From NCBI RefSeq assembly GCF_040958095.1, contig NC_091209.1, positions 10,306,731 through 10,370,730 of the forward strand: a DNA stretch of 64,000 bases. The letters run 5' to 3'. The notes under the pieces are model-generated. The model was given only the letters and a program-made list of their open reading frames with translations, was not told the DNA's origin and made no database searches. This stretch comes from Procambarus clarkii. Taxonomy: Eukaryota; Arthropoda; Malacostraca; Decapoda; Cambaridae. Positions 1 through 9,412 of this stretch are shown here, in pieces; position 1 is the first letter of the stretch; the number at the start of each line of letters is the position of its first letter. Both the position numbers and the translations under genes were made by a program.

Positions 1-189
1 CTTTATATGCATTTAGTCCTGTAGAGAATTTTATTATGAACACAATGATACCAAATTGAAAAACCTTGGATGAGAATTGAGGTGACAAAGTTGAAAAGAG
101 TATACACTTTTCAGAATTACCGTGTGCTCCCGTGAAACCCTGAAACCCACCTGGGGTAGTGCGGGGCTCGTGCGCAGTGAGCGAAAGTG
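1..189 (+). mobile_element. Right end of a TTAA-flanked element (CAC...GTG family)
   Basis: The window opens inside a repeat that ends at 189 in GTG and is followed directly by TTAA (190-193). The core around 20-90 (atgcat, then gaattttatt, then cacaatgatacc) is the same unit found on the opposite strand at 5818-6854 and on this strand at 30026-30513. Only one internal unit is in view; the left end lies outside the window. No coding capacity is seen, so it is a non-autonomous copy. The piggyBac-like assignment rests only on the TTAA target and the terminal bases. Confidence 0.6.
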
Positions 190-371
190 TTAATTATTAC
201 AATATTGCAAATCATATGATTACTTAGGATACTTGTGCAAGAAAGTTTCTTAAATACTGTAAGTTGGTTTATATTTACTAAATACATGTATATAAATATT
301 GGAATTAGAAAAATCCCTTCTGGATATGAGTGGTGTATAACTATTGCAACTGTTTTTTAATTGCTTTGTAG

Positions 372-575
372 ATGAAAAAGTTTGTGGCAGTTCTCCAAAA
401 GATGTCAGACAAGACCTACAAATCCATGTTCAGCATTGATGAGATGAGGCAGTTAGCTCGCCAAGCAAACGTTCAAGTTGGAGACTTTGGAGACTTTATT
501 GCAAGTCTCAATCACCAGGGATATTTGTTGAAGAAGGGTCCTAAAGTGTACCAGCTCTTAACTGCAGATTGTTAA
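372..575 (+). CDS. MCM8: MCM8 DNA helicase, last coding exon
   Basis: This is the 3'-terminal coding exon of MCM8, an AAA+ helicase that works with MCM9 in homologous recombination and interstrand cross-link repair in the nucleus. The exon follows a pyrimidine-rich acceptor ending in TAG at 369-371 and encodes 67 residues up to a TAA stop. The C-terminal string QGYLLKKGPKVYQL is nearly identical to the end of vertebrate MCM8, and the preceding residues (TYKSMFSIDEMRQLARQ...VQVGDF) fit its C-terminal winged-helix region. The AUG at 372 is an internal methionine just after the splice site, not the start codon. The AAA+ core, Walker A and B, and arginine finger must lie upstream, outside the window. 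The gene points towards the unidentified - strand gene. Phase 0 at the acceptor is inferred from the alignment to the family. Confidence 0.93.
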   Translation: MKKFVAVLQKMSDKTYKSMFSIDEMRQLARQANVQVGDFGDFIASLNHQGYLLKKGPKVYQLLTADC

Positions 576-910
576 TACAGCAATCATTTAAGTAAGCATT
601 TCTTTTATGAATGAGTTATATTCTATGCGTCGTGTCAAATTGTTTATACTGTACCTACACTTTGGACTACATTAGTTAACCAAGTTTTTTTTTCGTATTT
701 GTGTACATTATATACATACGTGCATAGACTAAAATACTTAGAAAACATGTATCTCATTATAGGGTCCCTTTAACTCTCAAACGTGTGTGGGTTCTATTCC
801 AGAGTCAGCTGTTTGAAACCCAACCTAACCAGATTGCCTGTAGATGCAAGACTTCAAATGATAGAATGTGTTCCTGGACCACAAAAAAATAAACATTAAA
901 AAACTCTTTT
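576..910 (+). promoter_or_regulatory. MCM8 3' UTR with poly(A) signal
   Basis: The stretch after the MCM8 stop is AT-rich and holds a canonical AATAAA at 888-893 inside an A-rich run. This is the first good hexamer on this strand and gives a 3' UTR of about 330 bases. The stretch from 760 to 870 (accaggttgcc-like text, ttgaaacccaa) may include a SINE remnant. The true cleavage site is not determined. Confidence 0.5.
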
Positions 911-1020
911 CCAAAAACATTTTTTATGGAATTGCCCTTCATGTATGACTATTGCTTTTTGAAAAGTGAAAAGATCTGATAAAGGGAAGAGCAGAGAGCA
1001 TATCACAGCCATTCTGTTAA

Positions 1021-1664
1021 CCCTAAGACTGAATATGTGCAATGCTGTAACCTCTCGTCTCTCTACTACTCTGGGTCATCTCAGACTTGGTGTAAAAGGT
1101 TGAACCATATACTTAAGTTGTTTTCCTTCCGGACGGCTCGAGGGCATAGGATTACAATCGTTTCAAATTATAAGGTCTGTCACGTGTCTCCCCTCGCCTT
1201 GCAGTTAACAGGGCGGGGAAGCGATTTGGCAATATGGATGGATTTCTACTGTTCTCAGTAGGCCTTGATAGATAGTATCCAGACTTTTGTGGGAAGATGC
1301 TGCCTCTGGAGTTTTGAAGACTGTTCATTGGACAGGGCCAGGCCTAGTTTCTCATTGACTGAAGGTACCAGAATCTAGGCCTAGTTCAAATTGATTGGAT
1401 GCAGACCTAGAAAAGGGGCAGAGCTTCTGAGGGTAAGATGCCTTAGGGATGGAGCTAAAACTTCACCTAGAAGGATGCTAGAGAAAAAGATTTTATTGAG
1501 AACTGGGCAAGTGAAAGAGAGGGGGGTGGGATGATTCACCATGAAGCCATAACATCGGTTGAGTAGAAGCAGGGGGAAGGTAAAAGTCTGCCGAATTTTC
1601 CCTGTACAATTTGTAGTCCATATACCATGCCTCTTAAGGAATAGGGTGTTATACTAGCTTAGGG
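1021..1664. mobile_element. TTAA-flanked element with CCCTAAG/CTTAGGG ends
   Basis: A TTAA at 1017-1020 is followed by CCCTAAG, and CTTAGGG at 1658-1664 is followed by TTAA at 1665-1668. The 644-bp body therefore has matching inverted ends and a duplicated TTAA, the signature of piggyBac-type insertion. The inside has only short open frames (74 aa at 1037) with no transposase resemblance, so it is non-autonomous. Strand is undefined. Confidence 0.6.
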
Positions 1665-1774
1665 TTAATTAATTTGCATTTGATTAAATAAATTTACTTT
1701 TAAATTGTCTTCGGTGTATTTTGTATATTGTTCCCTGATTATTATCCAAGATATGGGTCTTAAATTGTTTTTGG

Positions 1775-1960
1775 ACATTACCGAGACATTACTTCCTTCT
1801 TCGAAAAGTACCGGACCAACCAAGCTGCAGTGGATATGTTGGTCTGCGGGCCGCTGCAAGCAACAGCCTGATGGACCAAACTCTCTCAAGTCAAGCCTGG
1901 CCTCGGGCCGGACTTGGGGAGTAGAACAACTCCCAGAACCCCATCAAGCAGGTACCTGTG
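1775..1960 (+). mobile_element. LINE 3' end fragment (family with QxPDQPGC tail)
   Basis: Across frames this reads like the C-terminus and 3' tail of a non-LTR retrotransposon that recurs in the window. It has a 'GYVGLRAAASNSL' equivalent at 1835-1870, then a tail with 'ctcaagtcaagcctgg' and 'gggagtagaacaactccc'. The same tail occurs at 33540-33650 (+) and 7395-7500 (-). The copy is frameshifted and 5'-truncated, as expected of dead LINE copies. Confidence 0.75.
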
Positions 1961-3252
1961 ATCTTATGAGCAAATATATTACCCATGTAATTCATGAAGT
2001 CAAGGTAGAAGGAATTCCATTCAACCAATAATTATCAAAAGTTCCCCCAAGTTTTACTTGTGTTAGTTAACTAGTCTCCTCCCGAGTTTATTAGCCTAAT
2101 TATTAAAGTTCTAGGAGTGGTGGAGGCGGCACTTATTTGTTTTAAACGAGTAACCTTACCATCCATCCGGTTTGTAGTGATTGTAGATATATCTTCATCA
2201 TCTTGGTCATTTCTTCCCCCTTCCCCTGTTAACTGGTTTGAGCATTTTCTGCTGTGAGGGCAGACTTTCCAGTTCTTTGGGGTTATATAATGCAATTATT
2301 ACAGCCTTAAGGTTACAAATAGCAACCATTACACTGAGTCTTACAATAACAGCAGTACTTGATTGTCATAAACGTTACAATGGTGACATCGACCCATGTT
2401 ACAATGTGTTGTTTCTTCTTGAAACAGTGGATTATCTCTGGCTTCTTTTCTATGGTAATAGGTTGCCTCTTCCATGGTACCTGTGCATTGTCAATGCTCC
2501 TTCTAATTGGCTATTGTTAGTAGTATTTTTCCTTCATAAACATCTGAAATAATTCACAAAATACATAGCCCAGAATGCCTGTCACCGGCTATCTTTGCAC
2601 CTAGTGTAGTCTGGCTATGTAGAAGCTTTTGTACCTCTCCACACAGCCACGTGGCCAGGTGGACGTAAAAGTAGCACTCTTGTGTTATACAAACTCTGTC
2701 ATTTCCTGTAAGTGATCCAGGTGCAAAAACAAGGACATGGTATACTGTTCATAAGTTTTGGGTTTCCTGTATCTACAACTTAACTTGTAATGCAATTACA
2801 AGCAGTAATACAGTAGGAATCTGAATATTCGGTCTATAAAGATGTATGTATCCCTGGATAGCATTAAATTTGCAGTTGCTATCCAGCATTGGTTTGACAT
2901 TACTGAGAATACTTAATTTAAGTATTGCAATATTTTTACTTGTAGATTGTAAGATTGTAATGGATAATAAAAACCATGTTATACCTCATTTTGTCAAGTA
3001 ATAAAACTTGAATGATAATTTGGCCATAAGGCAATGTGGAGATCTGTATATCATGACCATTTCTTGCATTGGTAGGTTTAGTCACTAATGTTTGCATTTT
3101 TGTTTAGTTGGATGTATGGTGACAATGAAAATGAGAAGAGTAAAAACCTAAAGATGGCAAAACATTACATTTCCGAATAGGTTCTAAAAATTGGAACATA
3201 ATTATTAGCTGAATAGTGCAGTTCTGACAGCAAGGTGCTTGTGTCTGTTCCA
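1961..3252. other. Intergenic stretch with no recognised gene
   Basis: AT-rich sequence with short open frames only (the longest is 104 aa at 2238-2552). That frame has no recognisable motif, no good splice sites in phase and skewed composition, so it is not called. No repeat was matched elsewhere in the window. Confidence 0.5.
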
Positions 3253-3581
3253 TTAACCCTTAACCCATGCAAAACATACATATATGATTTGACATAACTA
3301 AAGTTTTTCAAACTTGCACAAATACTTCCCAATTTTTTGTACATAATCAACTAGGCAAATGCTCCAACTTTGTCTAAATGATCACAACGTAACTTGAAAA
3401 ACAAGAAAATAAAAAATAATTTTAAAACTGAATATTGAAAACTTCAGATTTTCAAATCAGTTTAAAAAATATAAACTATCACCAATTGTTCATTTGGTGC
3501 TATTATGCTCTCAGAATAGCATATGATTTTCATTTTCATCCATTAGAATACAGATTTTCAATATACTTATTTCAATTCTTA

Positions 3582-3872
3582 AAGCAGTCTCCGTGGTGTA
3601 GTGGTAAGACACTCGCCTGGCATTCCGCGAGCGCTGTCATGGGTTCGTATCCTGGCCGGGGAGGATTTACTGGGCGCAATTCCTTAACTGTAGCCTCTGT
3701 TTAACGCAACAGTAAAATGTGTACTTGGATGAAAAAACGATTCTTCGCGGCAGGGGATCGTATTCCAGGGACCATAGGATTAAGGACTTGCCCGAAACGC
3801 TACGCGTACTAGTGGCTGTACAAGAATGTAACAACTCTTGTATATATCACAAAAAAAAAAAAAAAAAAAAAA
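3582..3872 (+). mobile_element. tRNA-derived SINE, family C, with poly(A) tail
   Basis: The head has an A box (gtggtgtagtggtaagacac) and a B box (gggttcgtatcc), i.e. an internal RNA polymerase III promoter descended from a tRNA. The anticodon-arm loop is too long for a working tRNA. The body is followed by a run of about 22 A at 3851-3872. A close inverted copy lies at 62478-62757 and a diverged one at 56541-56803. The Tigger relic begins right after the A-run. Confidence 0.85.
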
Positions 3873-3875
3873 TTA

Positions 3876-4866
3876 GTGGGGACCTCGATTTACGATGGTA
3901 ATCCATTCCCAGAGACGAAATATCGTAAGTCGAAGCGATTTTTCCCATAAGAAATAAAGGGAATTGAATTAATCCGTTCCCCACCCTCCAAAATATTAAC
4001 TTAAAAGTACATTTTATACTGAATACAATTTTTTTCTCTAACTACAATACAGTATTTATGTTTATCTTACCTTTATGGAGGATTATCGTATGGAAGGCAG
4101 TAAGGAGGGGGAAGGAGAAGTGTTACTGTTTGGAAGGGGAGTCCCCTTCCATTATAACATCAGTGAGGACTTCTCTGGGGTGCACACACTGGCACGTTTT
4201 GCCTACATACCACTAGGACCTGCTTCTGGCTCACTGCTTGATTTTCTCACTAGAAATCATTCCATTGAAGATTGTTTTTCCCTTCTTCCCAACACGTCTG
4301 TAGTGAAGCATCACATTGCCATTAAAAAGATAAATGCAACAGCCTGTTACAGCTTTATTTGCGTGATTCTTTTCAGTAAAACTTTGCAGTCCTTCCCATA
4401 CTGCACACATTTTCTTAATTAATGAGAAAGGGACATCCTCTAATGCCGCTGCTGCCTCCTCTGAAGATTTATTGTACCGCCTAGCTAGTTCAACAACACT
4501 AGTACCATTTTCATGTTTACATATGACCTCTTGTTTTTCCTCTATGGTCATTCTTACATGTCCCTTCATATGTTGAACCTTACCGCCGACTTTCTTGGGA
4601 CCCATGGCGTGATATATAATAATTGGTTTATGTTCAAAAAACAAAAAAGCACCACAAATGGAATTTCTTATAGGCGTGACCGTCACTACACAAGCAGCTC
4701 TAGTAAACTGAGACAGGTCGGCCCGGTGACCAGGAACCACACGCTCGGTCGACCCAAACGTGTACCAACAAATATCGTTAGTCGACGACACTATCTTAAG
4801 TCGAGTCGCATTTTCCAATCAAATTTACATCGTAATTCGAAATTATCGTAAGTCCAGGTGCCACTG
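3876..4866 (-). mobile_element. Tigger1-like (pogo/Tc1-mariner) transposon relic, internally deleted
   Basis: Both ends carry the Tigger inverted repeat (a form of agtgg-acct-ga-ttacgat) and are flanked by TA. Next to the left end is a 'cccataagaaataaaggg' block as in vertebrate Tigger elements. On the - strand an open frame (4231-4818) contains a helix-turn-helix start (MTIEEKQEVICKHENG, then VVELARRYNKSS) at about 4470-4560. It is followed by a segment resembling the Tigger1 C-terminal part (SFTEKNHANKAV, then LFNGNVMLHYRRV) at about 4290-4370. The DDE/D catalytic domain that should sit between them is missing, so the element cannot move itself. Confidence 0.8.
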
Positions 4867-5817
4867 TAATTTACTGTAAAAAAATCGTCAATATGGCATT
4901 TGAAATATGCGGCAAATTTAGACAAAAACAAATTATAACTCCAAATGTATAGGGTTTATGAAAAATTCATTCTGAAAGGATTGTAGAACAGACAGCCGAG
5001 CACAATATGTCAAAATGGTGAGAATCGGTCAGAAACTGGAATTTTAGAAACAACTCAAAATTGAAACTAGTTTCATAATTGAAGTTGAAGTTCACCACAA
5101 TGAAAAAAGGTAGTTTTAATTCGTTAAATTAATTGTATGTTTAATAAACATTGTTTGGCATTCATACTCGAATATGTGAAAGCTGTAGGGCAATGCGTGT
5201 TGAAATGAAGTCAAGAAAAAAATAACCCCCAAACAAACAAAAATATAGGGATAATTATAATGATTTAGGAGATATATTTAGGGTATACTTTAGAGTTTTT
5301 CACTATATAATCTTGTCCCTAATCATCAAAACAACCTAATGAGACAAAGAAAGGAGTTTGAAGTCTGTGAAAAAATCAGGTAAAAAAAATTCAAAGTACT
5401 AAGTTCTGCGAGTTGTGACTGATTTATTTGTTGGCCAATTTCATTCTATCTTCACAGAATTAGGGAAGGGTATGCAATCTCCAGTACGTAAAGGTTACAA
5501 CAAAATCAAATAAACAAAGAAGAAAGAAAATCTTAAAAACAAAAAAACAAAAAACAAAAATCCCCCCCCAAAAAAGTATTTTTTGACATTGATGAAAGTA
5601 ACATCATATAAATGCATTGCCCAATGTTAATATAACAAAACAGAGCATAATAACATACATATTTTTATTTGTGGTATTATGTATAACTCACCAATGCTAT
5701 AAAGGCACCAGCTGCATATCCACTTTGTGGACACTTCTTACTACTATTCTTCTTCTTTGAGCATGGGACAGATGCTTGCATCTCTCTATTACTGCATTAT
5801 CCATTAGTTCCAGTTAA

Positions 5818-6854
5818 CACTTTAGTGCGCGCGGCACTCGTGAAAAAAAAAGCGCGTTGTGCGCGCGGCGTTCTGCGCGCTCAAGCGTAAACACAAAAAA
5901 GTGTATAATCTTTTCACGCTCCAAACATCAATTCTCGAGCTACGTTTTTCATTTTGGTATCAATGCGTTGGCAATAAAATTCTCTAAAAGATCATATGCA
6001 TAAAATGTCACCAAAGCATTTGCTATCCCACCACGAAGTAAATAAACACGAAGATGACTCGCTGTGACAGCCAAACAGGAAGTAAATGTTCATACTCTTT
6101 CGTTTGTTGCCAGTTTCACAGTCATCCTACAGCGCTTATTTTGATATCACTGAACTCGCAATAAAATTCCCCAACCAGACATATGCCTATCAATGTCTAA
6201 TTATGTTCCGCACGAGTGTGGGAACTGGGCGAAGCGTTAGCCGTGACACTTGTGATGCAGCGCTTTGAAAGTTTATACTTATTTCACTGTCATGACATTA
6301 TTTCTCGAGCTACGTATTTCATTTTTATAGCAATGTGTTCGCAATAGAAAGTTCTATAAGAACATGGGTAGAATTGGCCAACAGAGCGTCAAATAAATTT
6401 GCGGCGAATAAAATCTTACACGAATCTTACGCGTGTTTGTACCCGTGAGCGTAAAAAGTTTTTACTTTGCTCATGTTTTTTTTCAAGTTTATACTCGATT
6501 CACACCGTTTTTTTTGTTTGTATAGTGTTCGGAATAAAATTCTCTACGCAGACATATGCATATAAATGTAGAATCATGATTGCGGCCAACACAAGAGTGT
6601 GTGGATTGGGCGATTACCCTCGTTGTCACCAACTCAATAGTCTCTCCTCTAAGTTACAGTACATTGCCGTTTTCTCAAATAGGCACTGTGCCTATTAGAG
6701 AAAACGAAAATTTAATGGCAAACATATTCATACAAACCCCAAGTCGATCGAGTAGTAAATACCCAATATAAAACACGGTCCGTAAATTTACGTCGTGATC
6801 CGACAAGCGGTTAAGCAAAACGCCCGAATTCCAAGTGGAAAATCCAGGGAAGTG
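5818..6854 (-). mobile_element. TTAA-flanked CAC...GTG element with four ~187-bp internal repeats
   Basis: TTAA at 5814-5817, CACTT at the left end, AAGTG at the right end (6850-6854) and TTAA at 6855-6858. Inside, a unit with 'caataaaattctct' recurs at about 5972, 6159, 6342 and 6532, a spacing of 183-190 bp. Units share 'tcgagctacgt' and 'agacatatgcat' motifs. The left end has an unusual GC- and CpG-rich block (gtgcgcgcggc) at 5826-5880. No transposase is encoded. It is in the opposite orientation to the copies at 1-189 and 30026-30513. Confidence 0.7.
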
Positions 6855-7059
6855 TTAATAGGAGCTGTTCTACTTTTCAACAAAATAATGTTCTTTTTTA
6901 AAAATTCGTCTAAAATCAGTTTCTGAAAATATTTTGATGAAAGTTTCACAGTGCTGGAGCCAATAAATTGGAGATTTGTTTAACTTAAAACAATTTTTTA
7001 CATAATTTGAATATTTTTCGCTTCCGGGCTCTAAATATGTGCAGTTTAAGGGTTAAGAA

Positions 7060-7378
7060 GGGTCTCTTAGTGAAATGGTCAAATGTCACGAGTTAATAAT
7101 CTAATGGTCCAGGTTCGATTCCCATGGCAGGACATAGATGCTAGGGCAGGTGTTCTTATACCTTATGCTCACCTAGGAGCATTGCAGTTGCTCCTGTTCA
7201 CCTAGGCATCTGCTGTGGGTTGTATCCTGAAGAAGGTCAGTAGTTCGTCTAGGGAAATTTTGAGCCAAACGAGCTTCCTGTACCTGACAGGTCCCGGAAT
7301 CGGTACTGGAGGGGGGGGGGGTGTCACTGCCAAGTGACCATGAATGGCTGATACGTACCTTAGCCAAATGCTGCTTCA
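7060..7378 (+). mobile_element. tRNA-derived SINE, family D
   Basis: The head has a B box (aggttcgattccc) at about 7111 and an A-box-like stretch near 7070 (tcttagtgaaatggtcaa). It is followed by about 250 bp of unique body with a G-run at 7312-7321. It starts directly after the TTAA end at 7053-7056. No second full copy is seen in the window. Confidence 0.6.
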
Positions 7379-7394
7379 CATAGTGGCAGGCAAC

Positions 7395-7970
7395 AGCTAT
7401 GGAACTAGGTTACCTGGTTGATGGGGGTTCTGAGAGTTCTACTCCCCAAGCCCGTTCCAAGGCCAGGCTCGATTTGAGAGTTTGGTCCACCAGGCTGTTG
7501 CTTGCAGCGGCCCGCAGGCCCACATACCCACCAGAGCCCGGTTGGTCCAGCACTCCTTGGAGAAAATGATCTAGTTTTCTCTTGAAGATGTCCACTGTTG
7601 TTCCGACAATATTTCTTATGCTCGCTGGGAGGACGTTGAACAACCGCGGACCTCTGATGTTTATACAGTGTTCTCTGATTGTGCCTATGGCACCTCTGCT
7701 CTTCACTGGTTCTATTCTGTATTTTCTTCCATATTGTTCACTCCAGTATGTTGTTATTTTACTGTGTAGATTTGGTACCTGGCCCTCCAGTATCTTTTAC
7801 GTATATATTATTTGATCTCTCTCGTCGTCTTTCTAGTGAGCACATTTGGAGAGCTTTGAGACGATCCCAATAATTTAGGTATTTTATTGCATCACATTTG
7901 ATAGCACAATTTATTTGTAATACCCAACCATTTCTCTCCAACGGTTCCAGATTACATCCATAAAGTCGAG
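7395..7970 (-). mobile_element. LINE 3' end fragment
   Basis: The - strand frame 7410-7706 reads as the end of a LINE open frame: GAIGTIREHCINIRGPRLFN, then VDIFKRKLDHFLQGV and DQPGSGGYVGLRAAASNSL. Further upstream, frameshifted, comes an RRRERSNNIYVK-type segment (7770-7840). The same pieces occur on the + strand at 33690-34135. It lacks the reverse transcriptase core and is a truncated dead copy. Confidence 0.85.
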
Positions 7971-9412
7971 TAAGAAAATCATTGGGCAGGGTTACACAGA
8001 TGGTGACTCCAGTGTTTTATATTACTCTGCACACCTTCAAAGATATTGTTAGTGAATGATGGATAGTTGCTTGTTAATTTGTTTGGCTCCACTTTGCATA
8101 GTAATGTCTACTGTTTGGTCATGGGTGACACCTGTGTCTAGGCTCAATTTTTATATAATGTCTAGGGTTTGTGATTTTTTTCCCCGAGCAATCTGGAATT
8201 TCAAGAATCTGGGCTATGAACCTTCAAAGGCCAAGTTGATTTTTATAACAGTACAGTACTAGCAGAGACTCCCAGCATTGCCTGGGTCTCTCTCCCATCT
8301 GTCCATATTTCTATCCATCTATTTAACTACATATATAATTATTCATCTATCCACCTAACCTTCCAACTGTTTGTCTGTGTATGTTTGTTTCTCCTATAAA
8401 CAAAAATAATCGTCTAATGTGTTGATTACCAGTGAGAGGAGCTTAGTAGTGTGAAATATTGTTCCATTAAAAAAATTAATTGTTACCCTTTACTCTTGAG
8501 AGAACTGTGGCTTGAGAAACCTTTAAAACTGTGGAAGGTTGCTTGTTATGCGAGTATGGGCAAATTATTAATGACATTTTTTTTTAATTTTATCAAGATC
8601 AGTGAATAATCGTGCATATTACTATAAGAAAAAAATTAGTTTTACATTTTTTCAAGATATTTAGCTGTGTAGCTGGCGGTCAGTGCCAGAAATTGTCATG
8701 CGGCCAAATGCGGCCTCAGCACATTGTTCCCTTTTGAATTTGGTTCAATTTGATTTTTGACCAGCCTATATTTATCCCGTACCTCAGACCATTCCCTCTG
8801 CCAATTTGGGTGAGGCCCACACGCCCCAAGCATGCAGCCTAAAACTTTGAACAGACATTCATTCTTGTAGTACAGATTTGGGTCCAAGGCCCAGAACTGT
8901 AATCTTGATGTCTTTTAATTTGGGCTAGTGAATAGCCATAGTAAGGTGTACTGCATTAATTACTAGTATGGCTTGAAGGTGCACCATAGTTATTTAAACA
9001 TGTTTCAATTATGTTATTATTGTACGTGCTACACAGTTTATGGCAGCTCAAACAAAAATATTCAGCATTTCAAGTGTGTCCACTATGCTGTTCAGTCTGG
9101 AAAATAAAAAAAGTTACAATATAGTACATACTATTTCATACCCAAAGCTCTATATGAAAATATGAGAATGTACAATAGTTTAAAGTATGTAATACAACAG
9201 AAAACCAAATTAACATGGAATGCTAATGAAAAATATCAGCAAGTGACAAGTTAAAAAAATAATAATTAGACTGAATAAGGATTCTTGCAAGACTACAAAA
9301 CAGCGGATATGGAAGGAAATTGCTTGAAAGTATATCATCTGCTACATAGTACAATTGCTACATATTTTAAGGTAGCTAATAGTCTAAAACAAATATAATA
9401 ATTATTCTTTCT
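7971..9412. other. Intergenic stretch, no gene seen
   Basis: AT-rich DNA with no coding signal and no repeat matched elsewhere in the window. A short degenerate 'tcta-tccatc' simple repeat lies at 8290-8360. Confidence 0.5.

Larger units (their letters stand above)
3257..7052. mobile_element. Candidate composite TTAA element carrying three nested insertions
   Basis: TTAA at 3253-3256 is followed by CCCTTAA, and 7046-7052 reads TTAAGGG followed by TTAA at 7053-7056. These ends resemble those of the 30598-32163 element. Between them lie a SINE (3582-3872), a Tigger relic (3876-4866) and a second TTAA element (5818-6854), separated by unremarkable AT-rich DNA. If the ends belong together, the original element was about 1.5 kb before the insertions. 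The pairing of the two ends is inference, and they could be ends of two separate copies. Confidence 0.35.

Noticed and set aside
2238..2552. 104-aa open frame as a gene
   Set aside because: No motif, no splice support in phase, and composition typical of AT-rich intergenic DNA.
3585..3665. Functional tRNA gene
   Set aside because: A and B boxes are present, but the anticodon loop is about 10 bases and the sequence continues into a poly(A)-tailed body repeated elsewhere. It is a SINE.
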